NCBI GenBank assembly: GCA_019912985.1
Contig: JAIOHN010000471.1
Coordinates: forward strand, 1-32,080
Source of the DNA: Anaerolineae bacterium
Lineage (GTDB): Bacteria > Chloroflexota > Anaerolineae > Aggregatilineales > Phototrophicaceae
Direction of reading: 5' to 3'
DNA: 32,080 bases
Numbering within the stretch: position 1 is the first letter of the stretch; every line of letters starts with the position of its first letter. Positions 25,202 through 32,080 of the stretch are shown here, piece by piece. A program made the translations under genes and the position numbers. Under the pieces are notes generated by a model. That model was not told the DNA's origin. It worked only from the letters and a program-made list of their open reading frames with translations, and did not search any database.

Positions 25202-27202
25202 TTAATCGGAACCGGCTGCTGACTGAGGCATTTTGCTGCCATTTGCTGAATACGTTACAGAGGTTTTCAGGGCAGCTTCTGTTTTGACAGGATTCTTTTC
25301 GTCAGGCCCATCTTCGCCTAGGATGGCATACTTCTCGCTCGAAGTCATGTTCCATAACAACTGGCGCAGCGGCGCTTGTTTACTGTCGATACCATTCTTC
25401 TGTAAATATCCCACCCATTGCAATAGCAGATTGCTGTCCATGAGTTCGTTCGCTGCATTCAATTGAATGATGCCCGGATGGACGGTTTCCGTAGCACTTT
25501 CAGCCGCGCCGTCATACAACTGTTCGTGAAGTTTTTCGCCGGGGCGCGTGCCGGTAAAGTGAATTTCGATGTCCTGGTATGGGCGTAAACCCCGAAGCCG
25601 TATCATTCGTTCGGCCAGATCAAGGATACGCACTTCCTCACCCATCTTCAGCAGGAAAATTTCTTTGCCGTTGGTCAGGCAGGCGGCATGAATGACGAGG
25701 TTAACCGCTTCAGGAATGGTCATGAAGTAGCGCGACATTTCCTTATCGGTGATCGTGATCGGACCACCCTGGCTGATCTGATAATTGAAGGTTGGGACGA
25801 CACTGCCCCGGCTGCCGAGTACATTACCAAAGCGCACCGATGTGTAGAGCGTTTTATTCTCCGGCTGCTGAGATTGTGCGCGGATCAACAGTTCGCAAAT
25901 CCGTTTGCTTGCGCCCATTACGCTGCTGGGATTAACTGCTTTATCGGTTGAAATCAGGACGAAACGCTCGACTTCATATTTCCGGGAAAGTTCGGCTAAT
26001 TTGCGCGTGCCGCCGATATTGACTCGGATAGCTTCATTCGGGTGTTCTTCCAGCATGGGGACGTGTTTGTAGGCGGCAGCGTGGAACACAACCTGTGGAT
26101 GGTACTTTTCAAAAATCGCTTCCAGCGCATCCTGATCCGTAATGTTGGCGAGCGTGTAGGCTAACTGCGCCTGTGGGAAGTGGGATTTCAGTTCAATGGA
26201 AAGATCGTACAGGCCGCTTTCGTTGCAATCCAACAAAATTAATTTCAGCGGGCGGTAATTAGGCAGTTGGCGCGCCAGTTCAGACCCGATGGAACCGGCT
26301 GCGCCTGTGACCAGGATGACTTTATTGGTAACCGGGGAGAGGTCAACATCTTCGTGATGCGTGATCAGACTGCGCCCCAGCAAGTCTTCCGGCTGAACAT
26401 CGCGCAGCAGACCCGCGTTCTGGCGCACATTCAGCAGCGCCCGTGTATCCGGGATTACTTTAATCAACGCCTTAGTGCTTTCGCACTGAGTGAGAATGTC
26501 TCGGAAATCCGGGCCAGGAATGTTGTGGATCGCTACAGCTACCAGATCGATATTGTGTAATTCAACTAAACGGCCAATCATCTGACGACCGCCGAGAATC
26601 TGGCAGCCTTCGACATACATGCCCAGTTTCTCCGGGTCGTCATCCACGAAGCCGACCACATGGTATTTCTTGTCAGAGCGATGTTTAAGCTGGACTGCAA
26701 GTTCGCTCCCGGATTGTCCGGCTCCAATGATCAAGACCCGCGTTTTGGGCTTGGGGAATTTGCGATTCCAGATCGCCTGCCAGCGCCATGACAGGCCGCT
26801 AATCATGCGGGATCGGTAGCGCACCGCGATGAAGCCGCCCAATGCCAGCACATTGCCAATCAGAATAATGCTGTAGGGTAGGGGCTGCTGCCGTACAGCG
26901 GTATTCACAATCATGGTAAAAATTGTGGAGGTGGCGACAGCATTAATAATGAGTGTGATGCCATGTCCGCTGGTTCGCGCCCACAAATTTTTGTAAATCC
27001 CAAATGAATAAAAAATCCCCACTGTCATACCAGCGCTGAACAGAATGAGGCGCACCCCGTCCGCTGACTCCAGAGGCGTCATGACACCCCGAACCGAAAA
27101 TGCAGCCATAAAACTCACCAGCAGGATGATGATATCCGTGATAGCGGAGAGCAGAATGTGCCGGGCGTGGCGATATGTCGTGGAGAGATTGTTATTATTC
27201 AT
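25202..27202 (-). CDS. Membrane NDP-sugar 4,6-dehydratase (CapD/WbpM/PglF-like)
   Basis: A 666-residue protein that converts UDP-HexNAc to a 4-keto-6-deoxy sugar, the entry to several deoxyamino sugars. Four hydrophobic helices fill residues 15-125. A first Rossmann domain starts at VLIIGAGQSGSE (156-167), and the catalytic SDR domain at VTGAAGSIGSE (298-308). AAAYKHVPMLEEHP (375-388) and STDKAVNPSSVMGASK (418-433) are family hallmarks; as in WbpM/PglF the usual YxxxK is MxxxK (Met429, Lys433). The length and order match the large membrane-bound form. It is the first gene of the minus-strand run and its product could feed the oxidoreductase, aminotransferase and acyltransferases of the locus. 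CapD, WbpM and PglF products differ, so no gene symbol is given. Confidence 0.9.
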   Translation of the reverse strand: MNNNNLSTTYRHARHILLSAITDIIILLVSFMAAFSVRGVMTPLESADGVRLILFSAGMTVGIFYSFGIYKNLWARTSGHGITLIINAVATSTIFTMIVNTAVRQQPLPYSIILIGNVLALGGFIAVRYRSRMISGLSWRWQAIWNRKFPKPKTRVLIIGAGQSGSELAVQLKHRSDKKYHVVGFVDDDPEKLGMYVEGCQILGGRQMIGRLVELHNIDLVAVAIHNIPGPDFRDILTQCESTKALIKVIPDTRALLNVRQNAGLLRDVQPEDLLGRSLITHHEDVDLSPVTNKVILVTGAAGSIGSELARQLPNYRPLKLILLDCNESGLYDLSIELKSHFPQAQLAYTLANITDQDALEAIFEKYHPQVVFHAAAYKHVPMLEEHPNEAIRVNIGGTRKLAELSRKYEVERFVLISTDKAVNPSSVMGASKRICELLIRAQSQQPENKTLYTSVRFGNVLGSRGSVVPTFNYQISQGGPITITDKEMSRYFMTIPEAVNLVIHAACLTNGKEIFLLKMGEEVRILDLAERMIRLRGLRPYQDIEIHFTGTRPGEKLHEQLYDGAAESATETVHPGIIQLNAANELMDSNLLLQWVGYLQKNGIDSKQAPLRQLLWNMTSSEKYAILGEDGPDEKNPVKTEAALKTSVTYSANGSKMPQSAAGSD

Positions 27203-27665
27203 AGATTGTTACTGTAAGACTACGATCTTGGCGAAAATTTAACCCAGGGTAAATTGAGGCTATTATGGGACACACGACTTACTAATGCCTAACAAACCCT
27301 GTTCAAAAGTACGCCGCCGCACTTATTTTCACCATTCCACATTGATAATTCGTAAGATTTTGTGGATTTCCTAAAAAAGTAAAAGCGCATTTTTAGGGAC
27401 TTAAGAGTAATGAAAGGTATAATGCCAAAGACAATTTAAATTAACGATGCTGGCTCAGGCATTAACCCAGGCAAGTGAATCACAGGTGAGAGCCAATTAT
27501 GTTAATGCGACCGGTATCCAGAAATCACGTGTATTTACCACTAATCGCATGTTGATTAGCGTAGCTGGGCTAGCAAATGGGTACTACGTTGATTTATTTC
27601 TAATGAAACCTGTGCTAGCTTTGCAAATTGACGCAATCTTTAGTGGTCAGTGAATGGAATAAGGT
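27203..27665. promoter_or_regulatory. Divergent promoter and leader region between the polysaccharide operon and the kinase gene
   Basis: This 463-base region separates the minus-strand operon from the plus-strand gene at 27666. For the plus strand, TATAAT (27418-27423) is a perfect -10 with a poor -35, giving a leader of about 235 bases. The leader holds hairpins CTAATC (27541-27546) / GATTAG (27554-27559) and GCTAGCA (27569-27575) / TGCTAGC (27613-27619). For the minus strand, CATAAT (27267-27262) is a possible -10, with an imperfect palindrome ATTTAACCCAGGGTAAAT (27237-27254) at the predicted start. No ops/JUMPstart GGCGGTAG motif is present. Confidence 0.5.
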
Positions 27666-29402
27666 ATGGAATTCAGTAAGTTGGTTCGATTATTCAAAGG
27701 TTGGGGTTGGCTCATCATTCTAGCGGGTGTATTAGGAGTGGGAGTCAGCTTATTATCCAGTGCCAATCAAAAGCCAACTTATCTGGCGGAAACCAAGGTC
27801 TTGATTGGCGGTTTTCTGGCGAGTCCTAATCCTAATCGGGGCGATATTGAGACTGGGGCAGGGCTGGCTGAAACATATCTTGAGTTAGTTACGACAACGC
27901 CGGTGTTACAGGGCGTGATTGATGAACTCAGCTTGCCTCTGGCCGCCGCCGATCTGAAAAAGCTGGTGCTGGCAGGTAAGCCCGGCGATCCGCCAGTCAT
28001 TGTCATCCAGGTCTATTACCCTGACCGTGATATGGCTGTCCAGATTGCCAATAAAGTTACTGAGCAGCTTATTCTGAAGAGTCCCTCTAATCTCACGCCT
28101 GCTCAGCAGGCTCAGATTGTGCTGGCAAATCAGCAGATTGAGCTGCTCAATACGCAAATTCAGGAAACTCTGGCTGAAATCAAAACCATTGATGACCAGC
28201 TTGAAGCGACCGGTTCGGCTAATGAGTTCAGTCCGCTCACCCAACAGCGGACTGCCCTGGTTGAACAAGTCAATCAGGCGTCGGCCAACATGGCGCAGTT
28301 TTCGTCTACGATTGCCAATCTGGAGCAGCAGACAAACACCCTCCAGGTGATTGAACCGGCAGTGTCGGCTATTTTATTCAGGACTGGCCCCGGAACGCTG
28401 GAGTCTGCATTTTTGAGTGGACTGGTGGGGGCTGTACTGGGCATCATTGCTGTGCTTGCCATTGGCTATCTAGACCCAACCGTCCGCACGTCGAAAGACA
28501 TGACTGATCTGATGGATTTGACGGTTCTGGGCACCATTCCAGAGCTGGGGAAGCGCAATTCCAGCTACTCAGAGCAGTTGGTTATCGGTTTACCGCCGCG
28601 CTCCATCATCCCTGAAGCCTACCGAACCCTGCAAACCAATTTACTGTTTGCTGCCAATTCAACCAGCAATGGCGTTTACATTATTACCAGCCCAGGTGAA
28701 CACGAAGGAAAGACGATCACAGCGGCCAACCTGGCTGCTACGATGGCTCTTGGCGGATTGGAAGTGCTGTTGATTGACGCTGATCTGGTGCGCCCCACCA
28801 TCCACGAGGTCTTCGGCCTGGCGAATCATGTCGGCCTCACCAATTTGTTGGCGGCCAAACCCGCCAATCTGGACGACATGGTACAAACCGAAGTGTCGCA
28901 ATACACGAACCGGCTTGAATCTGAGCCAATCGCGATTTTACAATCCTGCGTACAAAATACGAGTATCCCTAAACTGCGTGTAATGACGGGCGGGGCTAAC
29001 GTCGAAAACTCGGCGACGCTGCTCAGTTCCAGCCTGCTCCAGAAGTGGATTGACCTGATGCAAGCCTACCTGAAGGTCGATGTGATCCTGTTCGACTCCG
29101 CTCCCTGCCTGACGGTTGCCGATACTTCAATTCTGGCTGCTAAGGTCAGCGCTGATTGTATTCTGGTCGTAGAGGCAGGCCGTACTCAGCGCACGGCTAC
29201 GCTGCGGGCGCAACGCCAGTTCGAACATATTGGCATCAAAATTCAGGGCATCATTCTTAATCGGGTGAAATCGAGCGATATTGATCACGGCTATACGTCT
29301 GGTTACGTCCATATCAACCCAACCAATTTGTACAGCCCGCAGATGCTCCAGCCGTCGAATAACCATGTTCATAACCCACAGACGGAGCAAGCTGCCGAGT
29401 AA
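27666..29402 (+). CDS. Wzz-domain / bacterial tyrosine kinase fusion
   Basis: A 578-residue chain-length regulator fused to a BY-kinase. Transmembrane helices at about 14-31 and 248-268 flank an outside Wzz region with a Gln-rich coiled coil (145-225). The cytoplasmic kinase has Walker A SPGEHEGKTIT (342-352), Walker A' VLLIDADLVRP (367-377) and Walker B VILFDSAP (473-480). The extreme C-terminus carries only three tyrosines (543, 547, 556), a short cluster compared with many BY-kinases. Such fusions control polysaccharide polymerisation and export by cycles of autophosphorylation. The ATG has GGAA 8 bases upstream. It is transcribed away from the polysaccharide operon and ends at the bidirectional terminator at 29431. 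Confidence 0.88.
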   Translation: MEFSKLVRLFKGWGWLIILAGVLGVGVSLLSSANQKPTYLAETKVLIGGFLASPNPNRGDIETGAGLAETYLELVTTTPVLQGVIDELSLPLAAADLKKLVLAGKPGDPPVIVIQVYYPDRDMAVQIANKVTEQLILKSPSNLTPAQQAQIVLANQQIELLNTQIQETLAEIKTIDDQLEATGSANEFSPLTQQRTALVEQVNQASANMAQFSSTIANLEQQTNTLQVIEPAVSAILFRTGPGTLESAFLSGLVGAVLGIIAVLAIGYLDPTVRTSKDMTDLMDLTVLGTIPELGKRNSSYSEQLVIGLPPRSIIPEAYRTLQTNLLFAANSTSNGVYIITSPGEHEGKTITAANLAATMALGGLEVLLIDADLVRPTIHEVFGLANHVGLTNLLAAKPANLDDMVQTEVSQYTNRLESEPIAILQSCVQNTSIPKLRVMTGGANVENSATLLSSSLLQKWIDLMQAYLKVDVILFDSAPCLTVADTSILAAKVSADCILVVEAGRTQRTATLRAQRQFEHIGIKIQGIILNRVKSSDIDHGYTSGYVHINPTNLYSPQMLQPSNNHVHNPQTEQAAE

Positions 29403-29430
29403 CCCTCACACCGCATTTCACCAGGATCGA

Positions 29431-29468
29431 AAAAGGGACAAGTCCACGCTTGTCCCTTTTTATTTATC
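29431..29468. terminator. Bidirectional terminator hairpin, GGGACAAG type
   Basis: AAAAAGGGACAAG (29431-29443) pairs perfectly over 13 bp with CTTGTCCCTTTTT (29450-29462). A-runs and U-runs on both sides make it a strong terminator in both directions. It lies between the convergent genes ending at 29402 and 29679 and has the same core as the hairpin at 8445-8475. Confidence 0.85.
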
Positions 29469-29678
29469 GCATCACACTGACTGTCTAAAAATGTTCCTTA
29501 ACTCGGATCAAAAGCGTGGGATTTGGCTCTAATACTCACCTTTTTCTGGCTGGATAACCCCCGTTGGCGACTGCCTTGCACCTACCTTACACATCTCAAT
29601 ATGGTTTGTAAGAATCGTATTGGCGGCTTTTCAGTCCCCTAACGGGGGTATCAGAATTGCAATAGATTTTGCAGCGTT

Positions 29679-30653
29679 TCAGGTATGAATTTCGCTGGCC
29701 CAGGCGCGGTTTGCGTTATACCAGGCCACCAGATTTTCGATTCCCTGTTCGTAATGGGTCATCGGTTCCCAACCCAGTTTTTCGCCTGCGCGGCTGATAT
29801 TTGCCCAGGTGTCTCGTACGTCTGCCGGGTGACGCGGCTTAAATTCCAATTTGGCCGGACGGCCTACTTTTTGTTCCACTGTGCGGATAATTTCCATCAG
29901 GTTGATTGGCCGGTCGGATCCCAGGTTGATGATTTCATAACCCATGGGTTTCAGCCCGGCGATTGTCCCGCGCGCGATGTCGTCCACATAAGTAAAATCG
30001 CGCGACTGCTGTCCATCGCCGAAGATTTCAACCGGTTTACCTTCGCTGATCCACTGGACAAACCGGAACATGCTCATATCAGGACGTCCGGCTGGCCCGT
30101 AAACCGTGAAGTAGCGGAAGATGGTTACGTCAATTTGGTACAGGTAGTGATAGCTGTAGCATAAGACTTCGGCGGCCTTCTTTGATGCGGCATAAGGTGA
30201 CAGCGGACGGCTGGTATCGGCGTCTTCCTGGAACGGCATGGGATTATGCTGTCCGTACAAACTTGAAGTGGAGGCCAGGACAAATTTTTTGATCTGATGC
30301 TGGTTGCAGAGTTCCAGCAGATTGAGCGTGCCGGTCGTATTGGTCTCAAAATAGACCCAGGGATTATCGACAGAGTAACGAACCCCGGCACGCGCCGCCA
30401 GATTAATCACCGCATCGAAGGCTGGTTTTTCGGCGAAGAGTTTTTCGAGAGCTGGTTTATCGCATACGTCGATTGGATAAAAACGAAAAGTGGGGTGGGG
30501 GGTAAGCTGCGCCAGCCGCCACTGCTTTAAGCGCGGATCATAAGCCTCATTCATGTTATCCACGCCTACGACTGTGTGGCCCTCTGCCAGGAGAATTTCC
30601 GTCACTTTTGAACCGATAAAACCCGCTGCTCCGGTGATTAAATAATGACTCAT
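29679..30653 (-). CDS. NAD-dependent sugar epimerase (UDP-glucuronate 4-epimerase-like)
   Basis: A 324-residue extended SDR. NAD binding: LITGAAGFIGSK (5-16). Catalytic residues: STSSLYG (128-134) and SPYAASK (152-158, Tyr154 and Lys158). RYFTVYGPAGRPDMSMFRF and GDGQQSRDFTYVDDIARG are typical of the UDP-glucuronate 4-epimerase / GalE-like branch, which would supply UDP-galacturonate; other NDP-sugar epimerase substrates are possible. The length is normal. It is transcribed toward the kinase gene and away from the aminotransferase gene, so it has its own promoter in 30654-30848. Confidence 0.85.
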   Translation of the reverse strand: MSHYLITGAAGFIGSKVTEILLAEGHTVVGVDNMNEAYDPRLKQWRLAQLTPHPTFRFYPIDVCDKPALEKLFAEKPAFDAVINLAARAGVRYSVDNPWVYFETNTTGTLNLLELCNQHQIKKFVLASTSSLYGQHNPMPFQEDADTSRPLSPYAASKKAAEVLCYSYHYLYQIDVTIFRYFTVYGPAGRPDMSMFRFVQWISEGKPVEIFGDGQQSRDFTYVDDIARGTIAGLKPMGYEIINLGSDRPINLMEIIRTVEQKVGRPAKLEFKPRHPADVRDTWANISRAGEKLGWEPMTHYEQGIENLVAWYNANRAWASEIHT

Positions 30654-30755
30654 TCGATACTCCTCATTGTAATGACGTTAGTGCTAGGTTCACGCAAGGA
30701 CATTTCTTTACATTTTGCATATTGGCTTTGAGGATCACTCTCGCCTGTGTTATGA

Positions 30756-30778
30756 AACTAGTTCTAGTTCACTATAAG
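30756..30778. promoter_or_regulatory. Palindrome and -10-like site between divergent genes
   Basis: AACTAG (30756-30761) and CTAGTT (30764-30769) form a palindrome with a two-base spacer; TATAAG (30773-30778) follows and could be the -10 of the plus-strand aminotransferase gene. The 195-base gap 30654-30848 otherwise shows no gene. Confidence 0.3.
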
Positions 30779-30848
30779 TAAGCTCACATCCGGCTAACGT
30801 GAAACTGTTGATGGATAATAAAGTATTCCGCACATCTGGAGTTTTTTA

Positions 30849-32045
30849 ATGGCGCTGACACCCGCACCTGCCTGGAAAGAACGCCCACGCCGCACGACTT
30901 TCCTCTCGTTCTCACCTCCGGCCATTTCTGAGGCCGAAATCGAGGCTGTTGTCGATACCCTGCGCTCTGACTGGATCACAACCGGCCCCAAAACCAAACG
31001 ATTCGAAACCGAATTTTCGGGATACATTGGCGCAAAAGCTGCCCTGGCGCTTAATTCCTGTACGGCTGGGCTGCATGTGGCACTGGCAACCTGTGGCATC
31101 GGGCCAGGCGACGAGGTCATCACCACGCCGATGACCTTTTGCGCTTCGGCTAATGTGATTGAACACGTCGGCGCACGCCCGGTACTGGTGGATGTCGAGC
31201 CGGATACCCTGACGATTGATCCTCAGCGCGTTGCTGAGCATATTACTCCCAGGACGAAAGCCATTCTTCCGGTTCATTATGCCGGGCATCCCGCCGATAT
31301 GCGGCCCATCATGGAACTGGCACATGAACATAAGCTGTACGTGATCGAAGACGCAGCGCATTCGCTGCCTGCGACTTATGAGGGGCAGAACGTTGGCACG
31401 ATTGGCGATTTTACCGCTTTTAGTTTTTATGCCACAAAGAACCTGACGACTGCTGAAGGCGGGATGCTGACTGGTTCCCCGGATATGATGGATCGCGCTC
31501 GCGTCATCAGTCTGCACGGTATGAACCGGGACGCCTGGAAGCGGTACACCGCCGAGGGTAGCTGGTATTATGAGGTTGTCGAGCCGGGATTCAAATATAA
31601 CATGACGGACATTCAGGCGGCTATCGGTCTGGTGCAGCTTGGCCGTCTGGAAGCGATGCAGGCGCGGCGGCGAGAAATCGTTGCCCAATACAATGCGGCC
31701 TTCAGCGCGATTGATGCGCTGCAAACCCCGACCGAGCGACCGAACGTTGAGTCTGCCCATCACCTGTATGTCCTCCGGCTGAACCTAGATCGCCTGAAGA
31801 TCAACCGCAGCGCCTTCATCGAACAACTCAAAGAACGTCAGATTGGTTCGAGCGTGCATTTCATCCCGGTTCACCTGCATCCTTATTACCGCGACAAATA
31901 TGGCTTCAAGCCGGAAGATTTGCCGGTCGCTTACGCTGAATATCAGCGGCTCGTTTCCCTGCCGCTGCATCCTGGGCTTGAAGACGAAGAAGTGCTGGAC
32001 GTAATTGCAGCCGTCAGTGAGATTTGTGAGGAGTATCGTTTATGA
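30849..32045 (+). CDS. DegT/DnrJ/EryC1/StrS-family sugar aminotransferase
   Basis: A 398-residue PLP-dependent aminotransferase that converts a keto-sugar nucleotide to an amino sugar. SCTAGLHVAL (70-79) binds the cofactor phosphate, VIEDAAHSLPA (165-175) supplies the cofactor-binding Asp168 and His171, and SFYATKNLTTAEGG (192-205) has the Schiff-base Lys197. PVHYAGHPADM (141-151) is the usual family stretch. The ATG has GGAG 8 bases upstream. The stop overlaps the next start (ATGA at 32042-32045). Its keto-sugar substrate could come from the dehydratase at 25202 or the oxidoreductase at 20444, but those are in another transcription unit. Confidence 0.9.
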   Translation: MALTPAPAWKERPRRTTFLSFSPPAISEAEIEAVVDTLRSDWITTGPKTKRFETEFSGYIGAKAALALNSCTAGLHVALATCGIGPGDEVITTPMTFCASANVIEHVGARPVLVDVEPDTLTIDPQRVAEHITPRTKAILPVHYAGHPADMRPIMELAHEHKLYVIEDAAHSLPATYEGQNVGTIGDFTAFSFYATKNLTTAEGGMLTGSPDMMDRARVISLHGMNRDAWKRYTAEGSWYYEVVEPGFKYNMTDIQAAIGLVQLGRLEAMQARRREIVAQYNAAFSAIDALQTPTERPNVESAHHLYVLRLNLDRLKINRSAFIEQLKERQIGSSVHFIPVHLHPYYRDKYGFKPEDLPVAYAEYQRLVSLPLHPGLEDEEVLDVIAAVSEICEEYRL

Positions 32046-32080
32046 AATCCTTACTCAAATCGGTTTTCATTGTACTGGGT
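32042..32080 (+). CDS. Start of a further gene, cut by the window edge
   Basis: The ATG at 32042 overlaps the aminotransferase stop codon (ATGA), and the 13 readable codons give MKSLLKSVFIVLG, a basic-then-hydrophobic start that suits a signal peptide or membrane helix. GGAG lies about 12 bases upstream (tgaggagtatcgttt). The product cannot be identified from this fragment; the overlap indicates cotranscription with the aminotransferase. Confidence 0.5.
   Translation, partial: MKSLLKSVFIVLG

Noticed and set aside
27447-27653. A 68-codon plus-strand frame upstream of and in frame with the kinase gene
   Set aside because: There is no ribosome binding site, no recognisable domain and no good coding character. 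A TGA separates it from the kinase start; it more likely belongs to the untranslated leader.
29463-29678. Inverted repeat ACCCCCGTT (29557-29565) / AACGGGGGT (29641-29649) as a possible attachment site or element end
   Set aside because: Arms are only 9 bases, 75 bases apart, with no target duplication or recombinase gene nearby; the rest of this gap holds nothing I can support.
30912-31763. A 283-codon minus-strand frame opposite the aminotransferase gene
   Set aside because: The plus-strand frame carries all catalytic residues of the DegT family; the antisense frame shows no domain.
1-32080. CRISPR arrays, tRNA genes, insertion sequences or prophage genes
   Set aside because: I looked for regular repeat-spacer arrays, T-loop signatures, transposase motifs and phage proteins and found none.

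Overview
This window looks like a stretch of bacterial chromosome, most likely from a member of the Chloroflexota (Anaerolineae-like). The basis is moderate: mid-range GC, long proline/threonine tails of the TPTP/EPTEEPTEE kind on secreted proteins, DUF11 and SH3b surface proteins, a MerR-like regulator with a coiled-coil tail, and a large polysaccharide locus with no obvious outer-membrane genes. No rRNA, tRNA, CRISPR array, insertion sequence or phage gene is visible.

Layout. (1) Bases 1-480 have no convincing protein gene and are dense in RNA hairpins: a structured segment ending in an intrinsic terminator (1-180), a minus-strand terminator (268-310), and a probable small RNA with its own extended -10 promoter and UUCG-capped terminator (335-460). 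(2) 656-2991 carries a small minus-strand protein with a possible ribbon-helix-helix N-terminus, preceded by two CATTAATG palindromes, then a plus-strand MerR-like regulator overlapping an L-2-hydroxyglutarate oxidase gene (lhgO). (3) 2988-4781 (minus) is a secreted DUF5060 / TIM-barrel glycosidase-like protein whose stop codon shares four bases with that of lhgO. (4) 5239-8428 (plus) holds two tandem paralogous secreted proteins with a GldG/DUF4350-like N-terminal part and different C-terminal modules (DUF11 in one, CBM9-like plus SH3b in the other). (5) 8500-27202 is one run of 15 minus-strand genes, mostly overlapping or nearly touching, for surface polysaccharide synthesis and export. Read in transcription order it is: membrane NDP-sugar 4,6-dehydratase, Wzm permease, Wzt ATPase with a C-terminal carbohydrate-binding-type domain, GT4, Gfo/Idh/MocA oxidoreductase, GT-B-like protein, left-handed beta-helix acyltransferase, CDP-tyvelose-epimerase-like SDR, GT4, O-antigen ligase/polymerase-like protein, GT-C-like membrane protein, GT4, GT4, GNAT acetyltransferase, GT2. 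(6) 27203-27665 is a divergent regulatory region. (7) 27666-29402 (plus) is a Wzz/tyrosine-autokinase fusion, ending in a bidirectional terminator; then a UDP-glucuronate-4-epimerase-like gene (minus), a divergent DegT/DnrJ aminotransferase (plus), and the first 13 codons of another gene at the right edge.

How it works together (inference). The dehydratase, epimerases, aminotransferase, oxidoreductase and acyltransferases would make modified deoxy- or amino-sugars. The GT2/GT4 enzymes assemble a glycan on a lipid carrier and Wzm/Wzt exports it. The presence of a Wzy/WaaL-like protein and a Wzz/BY-kinase beside a Wzm/Wzt exporter is an unusual mixture of pathway hallmarks. The most worthwhile unexplained items are the structured RNA region at the left end, the paralogous GldG-like secreted pair, the RHH-like gene with its palindromes, the mixed export machinery, and a repeated GGGACAAG/CTTGTCCC bidirectional terminator at two convergent gene junctions.
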